Below are positions 35,173 through 45,800 of a DNA stretch of 64,000 nt, piece after piece (the first letter of the stretch is position 1; each line of letters starts with the position of its first letter). The translations under genes were made by a program, and so were the position numbers. The stretch is from Cyclobacteriaceae bacterium (GTDB taxonomy: Bacteria > Bacteroidota > Bacteroidia > Cytophagales > Cyclobacteriaceae): the NCBI GenBank assembly GCA_016787565.1, contig JAEUUG010000012.1, forward strand, positions 434,001 to 498,000, in the 5' to 3' direction. The notes under the pieces are model-generated. The model made no database searches. It was not told where the DNA came from and saw nothing but the letters and a program-made list of their open reading frames with translations.

Positions 35173-37635
35173 CTAAGCTTTAAATAGCATCCCCTTCGTC
35201 TTAGCAGAGTTTTCGTCCGTAAACTCGATGACCAGAACCACCCCCTTATCGCTAGAAAAATGAAATTGCCCACCAAGCTGTTTGGTCAAACCTTTGATAA
35301 GACTCAGCCCAAATGAAGTGATCTCCTGTATGTCAAATTCAGCGGGGAATCCGCTTCCGTTGTCGCGAATTTTCAAAATGACATCAAATTTGGAATCCTG
35401 GCGTTTCATGGTCACACAGATAATCCCTTTCTCACGATTAGCAAACGCATACTTGATGGAGTTGGTAATGGCCTCATTCAGAATCAGCCCAACCGGGACT
35501 GCTTGCGAAACATCAAGCTCTATGTCATTCACATTTTCTTCAAAGTCAATTTTGTCCCCTGTGTGCAAACTCTCTTTTAAATAATTCACCAGTTCGTGAA
35601 TGTATCCTGACATCTTAATAGTTGCCACGTTGTCGGATTGGTAGAGCTGCTGATGAATAAGTGACATGGCATGCATGCGATGCTGGCTATTGCGAATCGC
35701 TATCTGTGCAGGTTCATTGTCAAGATAGGAGGATTGTGTGCTTAACAGACTGACAACTACTTGCAAGTTGTTTTTGACGCGATGGTGGATCTCCTTCAAA
35801 AGCCATTCTTTTTCCTCTACGAGTTTCTGCAATGCCTGATTTTTCTTATAGATTTCTTTCTCCTTTTGTTGATTGACTCTGTATCGGTGATACAACAATA
35901 CAAGTAAAATGACCAGTAAGGCGGAACCTCCAAAAGTTATGTTTTTAGTCAGTCGCTCGTTTTGAAGTTGACTTTGCTGGAACTCGCTTTTCTGACTGAG
36001 CAGATCAAGGTCTTTTTGTTGTCGTTCTGTTTCGTACTGAATCTTCAGCTCCTCAATTTGTTTGGTTCGGTTCACATTAAACAACGAGTCTTTGAGTGCT
36101 GTAAATTGCTTGTAATCTCGTATAGCGGCCAAATGATTTCCAGAGGCCGAGTCTATTTTGAATTCTGCCTGGTAAATTTGAAGACGGGTTCCAACCAGAC
36201 CACCTGGGGTTAACATCGCTCTCGCCTTGGCAACGTACGTCTTTGCTTCCTGATGTTTACTGTGATCAGCCAGGAAAAATGAGAACAAGGCAAAAGCATG
36301 TGCTTTGTCCTTCACCATTTGCTTATCGTGCAATTGCTCTGCCCAATGAACCATTTCCCTATAGGAATTTTCTGCTTTATCATCCTGACGCAGACCCTCA
36401 TAACAAAGGCCGGTGATATACGCCACACTCATTTTATCAAACTCATTGTCAGGGGGATATTCATCTATAATCTCCTTGACCACCTTCAACCCTTCCTCAT
36501 ACCTCTTTAGATCTGCCAACACCTGTACAACTACGAAGAAGCTCTTATACCATAACAATCTGCTATTTTTTCTAAAATTCTTTGTGATGGATCGCTCTAG
36601 CCAAAGCAACGCCTCTTCGTGGTGACCCAAACTTTGATACGCGCTACCAAGCCTCAGGTAAAAAAATGGAGCAAACGTTGTATCACGAGTAGACTCCATG
36701 ATTTTTACGGCCTGCGTTGCATGGAAAAGACCTTTGTACGGATTACTCATAACAAATTCTACCCATGACATAACATTGTGCGTGTAATGCGTATGTTTGA
36801 AACCAACGGAGTCTTGCATGTCCAACGTATGCAGTAGTTCAATCTTCACACTGTCAATCTTTGATTGACGAAAGTGTACGTCTACGATCCGATTCCATAT
36901 ATCAATCTGTTTTATCTTGTCATGGAGTCGTTCGTAACTGTGAAGTGCTCTGCGCAAATACATTTCCTTGTCTGCATCTTCATACGGCAAGAAGGTTCCA
37001 AGCCCTTCCTCTATTTGTGCAATTGCCCTTGGATTCTTTTCCTGTAGTCGTCTTGAAAGCACCGTCAAGAGTTCGTTCTTACCACGCTCGGGTTCATTGT
37101 TTTTTATGTAGTATCTCGCAAGAATAATGGAGGCCTCTTCAGCGAGTCGTTGATCAATCTCGACTGCATCAGATTTTGCTTTTGACAAATAACGATAGGC
37201 GCTATCCATATCATCCTTTGCACTGCCGGTTCGAATCAAATAATGGATGCCGAGTTCAAGCAGTAGTAAAACACGCTCTTTCTCCTTCAATGTTCGAAGT
37301 TGCCGTTTAGCGGCAGCAAGTTGTGTTGGAGTTACGATACTATCACCGGGTAGCCTCTTACCATCTGGATTAAACCCTTCATCATATACGAGCGTTGCCC
37401 TTCGAAGCTGTGCCGCGCATGCTAACTGAACGGCACTGTCGATATCAATCAACCCTTGATTGGACGTGAAAAGATGAAGGGATGAGGCTTGTAGTAGCAA
37501 CCGCATCCGCTCGACATCGTAATCGGCAGATGCGGAAGCATGTTGACTGAATACCAAATTCGAATGGAATACCAAACCCAGGAATAGCAAGGACACTATC
37601 TTTTTCAGTATGGACTGGTCTCTTCTCATATTCAA
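35173..37635 (-). CDS. TPR-containing sensor histidine kinase
   Basis: An 820-residue paralogue of the kinase at 32752. A signal peptide ends near NLVFSQ and is followed by a long periplasmic TPR array (to about 560). One membrane helix follows, ITFGGSALLVILLVLLYH, then the H-box EIHHRVKNNLQVVVSLL and the HATPase segments LILNEAITNSIKYAF and IRDNGSGFP. No receiver domain and no response-regulator gene adjoin it directly; the downstream kinase/response-regulator pair may serve both. It lacks the 25-bp block and instead has a promoter with a consensus -7 box. Confidence 0.92.
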   Translation of the reverse strand: MNMRRDQSILKKIVSLLFLGLVFHSNLVFSQHASASADYDVERMRLLLQASSLHLFTSNQGLIDIDSAVQLACAAQLRRATLVYDEGFNPDGKRLPGDSIVTPTQLAAAKRQLRTLKEKERVLLLLELGIHYLIRTGSAKDDMDSAYRYLSKAKSDAVEIDQRLAEEASIILARYYIKNNEPERGKNELLTVLSRRLQEKNPRAIAQIEEGLGTFLPYEDADKEMYLRRALHSYERLHDKIKQIDIWNRIVDVHFRQSKIDSVKIELLHTLDMQDSVGFKHTHYTHNVMSWVEFVMSNPYKGLFHATQAVKIMESTRDTTFAPFFYLRLGSAYQSLGHHEEALLWLERSITKNFRKNSRLLWYKSFFVVVQVLADLKRYEEGLKVVKEIIDEYPPDNEFDKMSVAYITGLCYEGLRQDDKAENSYREMVHWAEQLHDKQMVKDKAHAFALFSFFLADHSKHQEAKTYVAKARAMLTPGGLVGTRLQIYQAEFKIDSASGNHLAAIRDYKQFTALKDSLFNVNRTKQIEELKIQYETERQQKDLDLLSQKSEFQQSQLQNERLTKNITFGGSALLVILLVLLYHRYRVNQQKEKEIYKKNQALQKLVEEKEWLLKEIHHRVKNNLQVVVSLLSTQSSYLDNEPAQIAIRNSQHRMHAMSLIHQQLYQSDNVATIKMSGYIHELVNYLKESLHTGDKIDFEENVNDIELDVSQAVPVGLILNEAITNSIKYAFANREKGIICVTMKRQDSKFDVILKIRDNGSGFPAEFDIQEITSFGLSLIKGLTKQLGGQFHFSSDKGVVLVIEFTDENSAKTKGMLFKA

Positions 37636-37669
37636 TAGTGTCAGGCCGTTGCTTAAAATCGGGAAAACG

Positions 37670-37698
37670 CAAACATATATATTCCCGGATTAATCAAA
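37670..37698 (-). promoter_or_regulatory. Promoter for the TPR histidine kinase at 37635
   Basis: On the minus strand TTTG (37695-37698), a 17-base spacer and TATGTTTG (37670-37677) precede the start codon by 34 bases. The -7 box is a full match to TAnnTTTG. Confidence 0.6.
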
Positions 37699-37720
37699 AA
37701 TGGCGTTTTCATGGTATTCG

Positions 37721-38977
37721 CTAGCGAAAGTCATGAAATGATGCCCTTACATCCTCTACAAAGAGTTGAGGTTGTTCCCAGGCAGCAAAGTGCCCCCCCT
37801 TCTCAAATTTAGTAAGCCTATAAACATTGTATACCCGCTTTGCGGTCTCCATTGGGGGGCGGGCAATGACAAATTCCTTGGGAAACTGCGCCAGCGCTGT
37901 GGGGACTTTAATGTAACCGGGGTGAAACTTGCCACCAAGCTCAGATGCCAGCCCCCGGTAGAACCAGAAGCTTCCAGATAATCCCCCTTCACTAACCAGG
38001 TAGATCATGATGTCTGTAAGGATGTCATCCTTCGAAATAATCCTCTCCAGATCTCCTCCATTGTCAGACCATAGCCATAGCTTTTCAGCAATCCAATTAG
38101 CGGTACCAATAGGGCTGTCATGCAACGCGACACCGGGCATTAATGGACGATTGATCTGCATGCGTCCATAGTCAAAGTTCTGTTGCCAGTCGGCATCGGC
38201 CGCTGCCAAATATGCCTTGTCCGCAGGGGTCTGTTCTTCCACGGGAATAGGAGTTCCCCATACATGCATATTCAGGTGAATGGCTCGCACACTATTAGGA
38301 TACATGTAGGCCAGATAGGACGTCACCACTGCACCAAAATCACCGCCTTGAGCCAGATACGTCTTGTGCCCAATGACTTCGGTCATCAATTTGTCCCAAA
38401 GCGTTGCCGCTGTTTTAGCTCCGATGGGCTTGCTTGGCATACCAGAAAAACCAAAGCCAGGGAGGGATGGTATTATTACGGTGAAAGCATCTTCCGCCTT
38501 TCCACCAAACTTGGATGGATTAGTCAGTGGTTCAATCGTGTTGATGAACTCGAACACAGACCCCGGCCAGCCATGAGTAAGGATCAGCGGCCTTGCGTGT
38601 GAACCTTCACCTTGTACATAATAAAAATGAATCGGGTAGCCATCGACAGTAGCAATGAATTGAGGATAGCGATTCAACTTGGCTTCCGCTTTTCGCCAGT
38701 CAAACTTGGTAATCCAATAATCGCGAAGTTGCTGCATCCATTGCACATCAGAACCTGTTTCCCATAACGATGAACCTCCGGCAGGCATCTGTCTGGGAAA
38801 TGTTGCCAGCTTTAAGCGTCCGTAAATGTCATCAAGCTTAGCCTGCGGAATGTTTACCTTAAAGGGCTTAACAAGATCCGGTCGTGCAAATTTTTCTTTT
38901 TGCGCATGTGTGGATATCGCTACAGCGAACAATATCATAAACACAAACGCCCATTTCATGTAACCTTTCATATCCAT
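37721..38977 (-). CDS. Epoxide hydrolase-like alpha/beta hydrolase (secreted)
   Basis: A 418-residue protein with a signal peptide ending at STHAQ. The epoxide hydrolase N-terminal domain follows (FKVNIPQAKLDDIYGRLKLATFP), then the alpha/beta core with LTHGWPGSVFEF (oxyanion), the nucleophile Asp in AQGGDFGAVV and the catalytic His in KGGHFAAWEQP. The family includes microsomal-type epoxide hydrolases and juvenile-hormone-type enzymes; the physiological substrate is unknown. The start codon may be a few residues downstream (MKGYMKW), which does not alter the signal. Confidence 0.92.
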   Translation of the reverse strand: MDMKGYMKWAFVFMILFAVAISTHAQKEKFARPDLVKPFKVNIPQAKLDDIYGRLKLATFPRQMPAGGSSLWETGSDVQWMQQLRDYWITKFDWRKAEAKLNRYPQFIATVDGYPIHFYYVQGEGSHARPLILTHGWPGSVFEFINTIEPLTNPSKFGGKAEDAFTVIIPSLPGFGFSGMPSKPIGAKTAATLWDKLMTEVIGHKTYLAQGGDFGAVVTSYLAYMYPNSVRAIHLNMHVWGTPIPVEEQTPADKAYLAAADADWQQNFDYGRMQINRPLMPGVALHDSPIGTANWIAEKLWLWSDNGGDLERIISKDDILTDIMIYLVSEGGLSGSFWFYRGLASELGGKFHPGYIKVPTALAQFPKEFVIARPPMETAKRVYNVYRLTKFEKGGHFAAWEQPQLFVEDVRASFHDFR

Positions 38978-39080
38978 TTGTTTTAAGTGTGATTAATACT
39001 CAAAACTATCGGAGTGTCTAAGGCTGAAGAATGGACATTTGGCTCTTGTGAATGATCAATTTATCGAATCGAGTAGATCG

Positions 39081-39659
39081 TCATTTCTTTATTGCTTCAA
39101 TCAGCGCATGTGCCAGTTTTTCAACTAGACTCTTGTCCCTTGTAATAACATACGTTTGCCAAAAGCCACTGAAGCTTGATGAAATAAATGCCGCCATTAG
39201 TTCTGGTTCGGTATCTCGTTTCAATTCCTTCTTTTGAACAGCGAGCTCCAAAAGCTCCCTAAAGATGCCCTGTATTTCTTTGCTATAGTCTGCAATGATT
39301 GTGCGAACCGACTTGTCAACGGGAGCGAGTTCAAACGTACTATTGACAGCCATACATGCCCGCTCTTCTTCCAGGGTATGTTTAACGGCCATAAGAATAA
39401 TGTTTTCAATTGCTTTCAGTGGCGAGGCGAACCCTTCACGTGCCGCTAAATATTGAGACAATTTGAACCCGGCATAGTTTCTTAAACACTGCAGGAACAA
39501 CTCATGCTTGTCCCCGAAGGTATTGTAAATGCTGCCAGGATTCAGTCCCATCGTAGAAACAATGTCCTGCATCGATGTAGCATGGTATCCTTTACGCCAG
39601 AACAAATCTCTGGCTTTAGTTAAGCGTTCTTCCCGGTCAAATTCTTTTGTTCTTGCCAT
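39081..39659 (-). CDS. TetR/AcrR family transcriptional repressor
   Basis: A 192-residue regulator. The N-terminal HTH (EERLTKARDLFWRKGYHATSMQDIVSTMGLNPGSIYNTFGDKHELF) is typical, and the C-terminal ligand domain is of the short TetR_C type. It is divergent from the SDR at 39860. A 14-base operator-like site lies 20 bases upstream of its own start and a second near-copy lies 26 bases upstream of the SDR start, so it probably represses both itself and the SDR. Confidence 0.95.
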   Translation of the reverse strand: MARTKEFDREERLTKARDLFWRKGYHATSMQDIVSTMGLNPGSIYNTFGDKHELFLQCLRNYAGFKLSQYLAAREGFASPLKAIENIILMAVKHTLEEERACMAVNSTFELAPVDKSVRTIIADYSKEIQGIFRELLELAVQKKELKRDTEPELMAAFISSSFSGFWQTYVITRDKSLVEKLAHALIEAIKK

Positions 39660-39679
39660 ATATACTAAAGATATATTGT

Positions 39680-39693
39680 TGAACGATCATTTA
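39680..39693. promoter_or_regulatory. TetR operator candidate, tetR-proximal
   Basis: TGAACGATCATTTA, 20 bases upstream of the tetR start. With its flanks it matches the site at 39820 in 19 of 22 positions (same TTGAA, CATT and AAAAATAA context). Confidence 0.6.
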
Positions 39694-39819
39694 AAAATAA
39701 TAGTTTTAAAAATAGCTGAAATTCAGCTCAGAACGCCATTCTGATACGGAAATGATAGTTTTCATTGTAAATTTTATCGATCCCGTGAACTTATCGAATC
39801 GTAAACACGTATTTATTCT

Positions 39820-39833
39820 TGAACAAACATTCA
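39820..39833. promoter_or_regulatory. TetR operator candidate, SDR-proximal
   Basis: TGAACAAACATTCA, an inverted TGAA/TTCA pair, 26 bases upstream of the SDR start at 39860. It is similar to TGAAC...GTTCA operators of many TetR repressors. Confidence 0.65.
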
Positions 39834-39859
39834 AAAATAAAAATTAAAAAAGAATTTGT

Positions 39860-40606
39860 ATGTCAAACTTGAAAAACAAAGTCGCTCTCGTTACCGGTGG
39901 TAGCAGAGGCATCGGTGCTGCAATTGTAAAACGTCTTGCCGCTGATGGTGCAGCGGTTGCCTTCACTTACCTGAACGCAGAAGACAAAGCCAACACATTA
40001 GTTAAAGAAATTCAATCCAAGGGTGGAAAAGCTGTGGCCATTAAAGCGGACAGCGCAGATACAAAAGCAGCGGCAGCTGCTGTTGAGAATACTGTCAAAC
40101 TGCTTGGAAGGCTCGACATTTTGGTGAATAGTGCCGGTGTTACCACATTCAACACGATAGATAACCATGAAGGCGACCTCGCTGAAGTTGAAAGGCTGAT
40201 GGCCGTGAATCTTACTGGTGTATCTGCTTCCGTACGTGCAGCTACCAAACACCTGCCTGAAGGTGGAAGAGTGATTTCCATCGGTTCCACATTTGCTGAG
40301 CGTCTTCCTTACGCAGGTTTTGCAGATTATGCCGCATCCAAAGCTGCGATTGCCGCATATACAAGAGGTTGGGCCCGCGATCTTGGAAAGAAAGGAATCA
40401 CAGTGAACACAGTTCAACCTGGCCCAACAGCAACAGACATGAATCCAGACAACTCTGACTTCTCCGAATCTATTAAGGCTGGACTCGCTTTGGGCCGATA
40501 TGGAAAAGTGGAAGAGATCGCTTCCGTGGTTTCTTTCCTGGCGGGACCTGATGCTTCTTTCGTAACCGGTTCTACGGTAACGGTAGATGGTGGACAAAAC
40601 GCCTGA
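39860..40606 (+). CDS. SDR family oxidoreductase
   Basis: A 248-residue classical short-chain dehydrogenase. The cofactor motif is VTGGSRGIGAAI (12-23), the NNAG-equivalent is NSAG and the catalytic Tyr/Lys are in YAASK; the catalytic Ser is in SIGSTF. It is close to FabG-type 3-oxoacyl-reductases but the context (a lone gene under a TetR repressor) argues for a stress or detoxification role. It ends before a strong bidirectional terminator. Confidence 0.94.
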   Translation: MSNLKNKVALVTGGSRGIGAAIVKRLAADGAAVAFTYLNAEDKANTLVKEIQSKGGKAVAIKADSADTKAAAAAVENTVKLLGRLDILVNSAGVTTFNTIDNHEGDLAEVERLMAVNLTGVSASVRAATKHLPEGGRVISIGSTFAERLPYAGFADYAASKAAIAAYTRGWARDLGKKGITVNTVQPGPTATDMNPDNSDFSESIKAGLALGRYGKVEEIASVVSFLAGPDASFVTGSTVTVDGGQNA

Positions 40607-40622
40607 GCTAACTAACTGAAAT

Positions 40623-40668
40623 GATAAATAAAAAGAGACCCTGAATACAGCGTCTCTTTTTATTTATC
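40623..40668. terminator. Bidirectional intrinsic terminator between convergent SDR genes
   Basis: A perfect 17-bp stem, GATAAATAAAAAGAGAC with GTCTCTTTTTATTTATC, has a 12-base loop. Its T-rich descending arm serves both strands. It lies between the SDR at 39860 and the convergent SDR at 40684. Confidence 0.85.
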
Positions 40669-40683
40669 TGATATTCTTGCCGA

Positions 40684-41478
40684 CTACTCCGCTACATTCT
40701 TGAAGTATTCTTCCTTGGCTTTTGTCTCACGGTTCCAAATGATTCCTCCATCAATTACAAACTCTGCTCCATTCGCATAGGTCGACTCATCGGAGGCTAA
40801 GAAAAGCATCATGTTAGCGATGTCTTCCGGTTGGCCTGCTCTATCTGGAGCATGATCTCTTTTCTTCAGTGGCACATAACCAAAGGCTGCATCAGAAGAC
40901 TCAACACCGGTCATCGGTGTTTTAATAAGTCCTGGATGAACAGAATTTACCCGGATGCCGAAACGCCCGAACTCTAACGCAGCAACTTTCGTCATTGCTT
41001 TCACGGCAAACTTGCTCGCCACATACGCCATCGAATGTAAGTCCACCACCAAACCATAAATGGAAGACACATTAATGATTGAACTATTCTTGCCCATCAA
41101 CAGGGACGGATACGCTGCCTGCATTCCAAGAAATACTCCCGTCTGATTGATGTTGATAACACGCTGATAATCTTCCAGCGCGAGATCTTTAATATACGCC
41201 TGATGGGCAATACCGGCATTGTTGATGAGCACATTCAATGGGCCGAAGGTTTTTTCTGCTATAGCAACCGCATTGTCCCATGATGCTTTGCTCGAAACAT
41301 CCAGGTGCACGTAAGTAGCACGTTCTCCGAGTGAGCTAGCCAGCGCGGTACCTTCTTCGTCAAGCACATCGCCTATCACAATTTTCCCACCCTCATCATA
41401 CAATCGTTTTGCTGCGGCAGCTCCAATCCCTCGTGCAGCACCGGTAATCAATACCACTTTGTTTAAAACCCGTGTCAT
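40684..41478 (-). CDS. SDR family oxidoreductase (glucose 1-dehydrogenase-like)
   Basis: A 264-residue classical SDR with ITGAARGIGAAAAKRL, the acidic IGDVLDEEG that favours NAD, INNAGIAHQ, NVSSIYG and the catalytic YVASKFAVK. It ends in GGIIWN rather than the exact family C-terminus. It lies 30 bases upstream of the TolC gene, on the same strand as the efflux operon, but its own start is only 15 bases from the terminator region of the convergent gene, so it probably belongs to the end of the efflux transcript. Confidence 0.93.
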   Translation of the reverse strand: MTRVLNKVVLITGAARGIGAAAAKRLYDEGGKIVIGDVLDEEGTALASSLGERATYVHLDVSSKASWDNAVAIAEKTFGPLNVLINNAGIAHQAYIKDLALEDYQRVININQTGVFLGMQAAYPSLLMGKNSSIINVSSIYGLVVDLHSMAYVASKFAVKAMTKVAALEFGRFGIRVNSVHPGLIKTPMTGVESSDAAFGYVPLKKRDHAPDRAGQPEDIANMMLFLASDESTYANGAEFVIDGGIIWNRETKAKEEYFKNVAE

Positions 41479-41508
41479 AATGTTTGAAAATATTTAGTTT
41501 AAAAATTT

Positions 41509-42831
41509 CTATTCAACTTTCCCCATCAACTGGAACAAACCAATTCGTGCGGAGAGGTAATCATATACTGCCTCCAGTGAATTGGATTGAGCGGTAGATA
41601 AGGTTAACTCCGCATCGGTTAACTCAAGACGCGAAGCGATACCGTTTTGATAGCGATATAAAATAATGTTATAGCTCGTTTGTGCGGTCTCTTTGACAAC
41701 GAGACTCGTTTCAAGTCGGAGGCGTGACTCGTGATTCTTCGCCATGACGTCATGCACCAGTGCGCGTAGTTCATCAATAGCCTGCTGTTTCACCTCAATG
41801 GCCTGTGCGCGTTCGAGCATGGCACGTTTCACTTTTGCTTGCGTAGCAAATCCATTGAACAAGGGCAGTGAAAGTTGAAGACCAACGAATGACGAAGTAG
41901 GGTAATACGCGTTACCATAGTCAAAGTCATCGGTCTGCGACTGCACCTGATATTGTCCAGTCAGTCCAATGCTCGGCATACGAAGTGCTGTTGCACTTTT
42001 AACACGCTCCTCTTGAATCTCCTTTTGGAGTTCTAGTTGCCGAAGTCCTTGGTTGTTGGCCAGCGCTTCCTGGTAAACTTCCGCTTCCGTAGGCAATGAA
42101 TAGATGTCCGGAACGGATAGCGAATCTGCAAAGTCAATCATTGTATCAGAAGGAATAGCAAGCTTGGCTTTTAACGAAAGCGTTTCTGTATCACAATCAA
42201 ACTCAAGCTTTGCTAAAGTAGGCTCCAGATTTCGAACAGCAGTATAGGCGCGCAATGTGTCAACACGAAGCGCCTTACCTTGAAGGAATAATGAACGTGA
42301 ATCCTTCAACACTTTTTTATTGCGCGTCAGACTTTCGCGTTGTAACGCAATTCGTTCACGCAATACCAGAATACGGATATAAGTTTGTTTGATGTCGGAT
42401 AACACCATTACCTCGGATCGATTGAGTGACACCTTGCTTTGGTGAAGCTCATAGTTCGAAACCCGTATCGCAGGAAGTGCAGAAGGATGGTACAACGGTT
42501 GGTAAAGTGTTACAGCAGTCATCAACTGGTCTTTACCCCCGAACCTTCCGTAGGGCACTTTGTCATTTCCATTGGCTTCACCAAATCCGAAAAAAGCCGG
42601 GAGTTGAAAATAATGATTCACCTGACCAACCAGATTCATGCTCGGAAGCAAATAGCTTCGCGAGATGATCTTTTGCTGACCTGCTCGTTCCACATCAAGA
42701 CGAGCGATTTTCAATTCCTGATTGTCAGACATACCAAGTGCAAGCGCATCTTTGAGTGATAACATTCGCACCTGCGCGAACCCCTGCCACGCTGCAATGA
42801 GAAGTATAGATATCATTAACTTAGTTTTCAT
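41509..42831 (-). CDS. TolC family outer membrane efflux protein
   Basis: A 440-residue outer-membrane channel component. A signal peptide ends near WQGFAQ. The two OEP repeats are visible: LSLKDALALGMSDNQELKIARLDVERA, and then AEVYQEALANNQGLRQLELQKEIQEERV, with the long coiled helices of the TolC fold (ELTDAELTLSTAQSNSLEAVYDYLSARIGLFQLMG near the end). Its start overlaps the RND transporter stop by 4 bases (ATGA), so it is translationally coupled and completes the tripartite pump. Confidence 0.94.
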   Translation of the reverse strand: MKTKLMISILLIAAWQGFAQVRMLSLKDALALGMSDNQELKIARLDVERAGQQKIISRSYLLPSMNLVGQVNHYFQLPAFFGFGEANGNDKVPYGRFGGKDQLMTAVTLYQPLYHPSALPAIRVSNYELHQSKVSLNRSEVMVLSDIKQTYIRILVLRERIALQRESLTRNKKVLKDSRSLFLQGKALRVDTLRAYTAVRNLEPTLAKLEFDCDTETLSLKAKLAIPSDTMIDFADSLSVPDIYSLPTEAEVYQEALANNQGLRQLELQKEIQEERVKSATALRMPSIGLTGQYQVQSQTDDFDYGNAYYPTSSFVGLQLSLPLFNGFATQAKVKRAMLERAQAIEVKQQAIDELRALVHDVMAKNHESRLRLETSLVVKETAQTSYNIILYRYQNGIASRLELTDAELTLSTAQSNSLEAVYDYLSARIGLFQLMGKVE

Positions 42832-45800
42832 ATGCGTGGTGTTTGAATGGTGGATAACTCTGTGTGTGTGCCAAGAGGTGTTTCCGATGAATCCTTTACA
42901 ACGGATCGTGAGAAATAGGAATAGATAGCGGGAATCACGTACAGTGTGAGTAGTCCGGCAAACACAAGCCCACCGACCACGACTACTCCAAGTGCCGTCC
43001 GACTTCCGGATGCCGTGCCCAGTGACAATGCGATAGGTAGTGTTCCGAAAATCATGGCCAACGTTGTCATCAGGATTGGCCGAAAGCGCGAAGATGCCGC
43101 GTCAAGGGCTGCTTCGCGTGGTGATTTACCTTGCTCCTTGCTTTGATTGGCGAACTCCACAATGAGGATACCATTCTTAGTAATCAATCCGATGAGCATG
43201 ATGATACCGATCTGGCTGAAAATGTTCATGGTGTCCCCGGTAATCCAAAGACTAATCAAAGCTCCTGTCACAGCCATCGGCACGGTGAGAAGGATGATGA
43301 ATGGATCAATTAAACTTTCAAATTGCGCAGCTAGAACCAGATATATCAAAACGATAGCAAATAGGAAAGCATAAATCAAACTAGAACTGCTTTCCGCATA
43401 GTCGCGGCTCTGCCCAGCAAGTGCCGTGCGAAATCCACCGGGGAGCGTACGTGCCGCAATGTCATTCATTTCTTCAATCGCTTCACCAAGACTTGTTCCC
43501 GGACTCGGTGTAGCAGCTACTGTAACACTGTACGCTTGATTATATCGGAAAATGGCAGGGGGTGTGATCGACTCATTCATCTTAACCAGGTTGTCAAGAG
43601 AAACCATTTGTCCGTTTGAGGCCTTAAGAAATAGTGACCTCAGATCAGCAGGCGCGGTACGCTCCGTTCGGTCGATTTCCCCAATCACTTCATATTGACG
43701 ATCATCAAAAATGAAATAGCCATAACGCCTACCGCTCAACGCAAGCTGCAAGGTTCTTCCAATCTCTTGCGTGGCAATACCTGCTTGTGCTGCTTTCTGC
43801 CTGTCGACTGACAAGCTGATCTCTGAACGATTGATTTTGAAGTCTGGATCTTGAAAGCTCAGCTTCTTGCTGCCATACACTTCTCCCATAAATTTGGGCA
43901 TCACATCGATCAGGCTTGGTAAGTCGGTAGCTTGAACAACAAATTGTAACGGCTGAGAAGTGGAGAATCCTCCAATGGTAGGAATCTGAATCGGAATACA
44001 AATAACATCTCTGAACTTTGCTGATGCCTTTACCAACTTATCATATACTTGCTGTTGCGTGAGCCCGCTTTTACGATCCTCTGGATTTTTTAGAAATACC
44101 CACTGGAGACCGGAGTTAACCGGTTGTACCAACGTGCCTGTTGATGCGGCAATCCCCGCATAAGTACGACCACCGTTTAGATCTGGAATGGAGTCAGCGA
44201 CATACGCACTGATCTCCTTCATCGTTTCTTCCATGCTCTCATACGATGTTCCCTCAGCTGCGATCACGGCAAGAGCAATGACAGATCGATCTTCAAGCGG
44301 AGCAAGTTCGGAAGGAAGCTTAGGTGAAATCCACCACGCCAATGCAAACGAACCGAGCAATAGAACAAAGCCCATCCATCTTACTCTGAAGAAACGCTGC
44401 AGCGAACGATCATATAAATTATTCAAGCTCACAAAAAACGGTTCTGTATTCCGATACAACCAACCCTTTGTTGCATCCGCGCGCAACAGGTACGCACTCA
44501 TCATTGGCGATAGCGTTAACGCGACAAACGCTGATATCAGCACAGAGCCAGCGACCACGATAGCGAACTCACGAAATAACCTTCCTGTAATTCCGCCCAG
44601 GAAAAGTATAGGGAGGAACACGGCAGCGAGCGTTACTGTCGTGGAAATAACAGCAAAGTAGATTTCATCGGCACCCTTACGCGCTGCCTCAATGGGGTTC
44701 ATCCCGTGTTCGATCTTCACAAAGATGTTTTCCAATACAACGATAGCATCGTCCACAACTAATCCGATGGCAAGAACAAGGGCTAGCAGCGTTAATACAT
44801 TGATTGAAAAATTGGCAACATACATGATGAAGAATGCCGATATGATCGAAACAGGAATAGCGACAAGGGGAATGATTGTACTCCTCCAATCACGGAGAAA
44901 AACAAAAATGATCATGGCGACAAGCCCAAACGCTAACAACAATGTTTCCTCCACTTCGGAAAGAGAATTACGAATAGGTACCGTGAAATCCTTTCCAAGT
45001 GAAATCTGATATTCCTTCGGTGCAGTCTTTACAATGTCATCATACCTCTTCTTGAATTCCTCAACAATGGCAAGGGAATTCGCACCACGTTGTGGCTGCA
45101 CGGCATTGCCCACACCATAACGCGCAGTCTTTCCTTCACCGATGATCATCGCAGTGCGTTCGTTCTGGGATGACATGATTGCTGTTCCGATATCTTTGAA
45201 CCTGATCAAGGCTCCGTGTCGTTCAGCAACGATCATGTTGTTGAAATCATCTTCGGTAACCAGTCTACCTTCTGTACGTATGGACACCTCTGTACTTTGT
45301 CCTTCAATCCTTCCGCTAGGTAGATCTACATTTTCTCTTTGCAAGGCGGCTTGTACATCCGAAGGTCCAAGTTTATAGGAGGCCAACTTCAATGGGTCCA
45401 TCTTCAGACGCATTGATCGCTTTCTCCCCGCGTAGGTGTCTACCAATCGCACACCGGGAATGGATTGAATTCTTTCCTTGATGTTGATGTTTACAAAATC
45501 AGTAACATCTTCAAGACTCTTGGTGTCACTCCGTACGGTCAAGAAGACAAGGAAATCTGCTGGGCCGGATTTTTCAACAACCGGAGGTTCAATGTCGGAG
45601 GGAAGCTGTTGTCTCGACTTTGATACCTTGTCACGAACATCATTGGCAGCGGCCTCCAAATCGGCATCAAGATCGAACTCAACAGTAATGATACTGACTT
45701 GTTCACGAGACACAGACGTTAAAGCTCGAATACCATTGGCTTCTGCGATAGACTCCTCCAGTGGTTTGGTCACCTGTGAGGCAATGATGTCTGCGCTTGC

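Noticed and set aside
36865..37127. Several plus-strand frames within the kinase at 35173-37635
   Set aside because: They are shadows of a continuous kinase reading frame with clear TPR and HATPase motifs.
39998..40597. A 199-residue minus-strand frame inside the SDR gene
   Set aside because: It is antisense to a complete, well-conserved SDR; composition is Cys/Arg/Ser rich as expected for a shadow.
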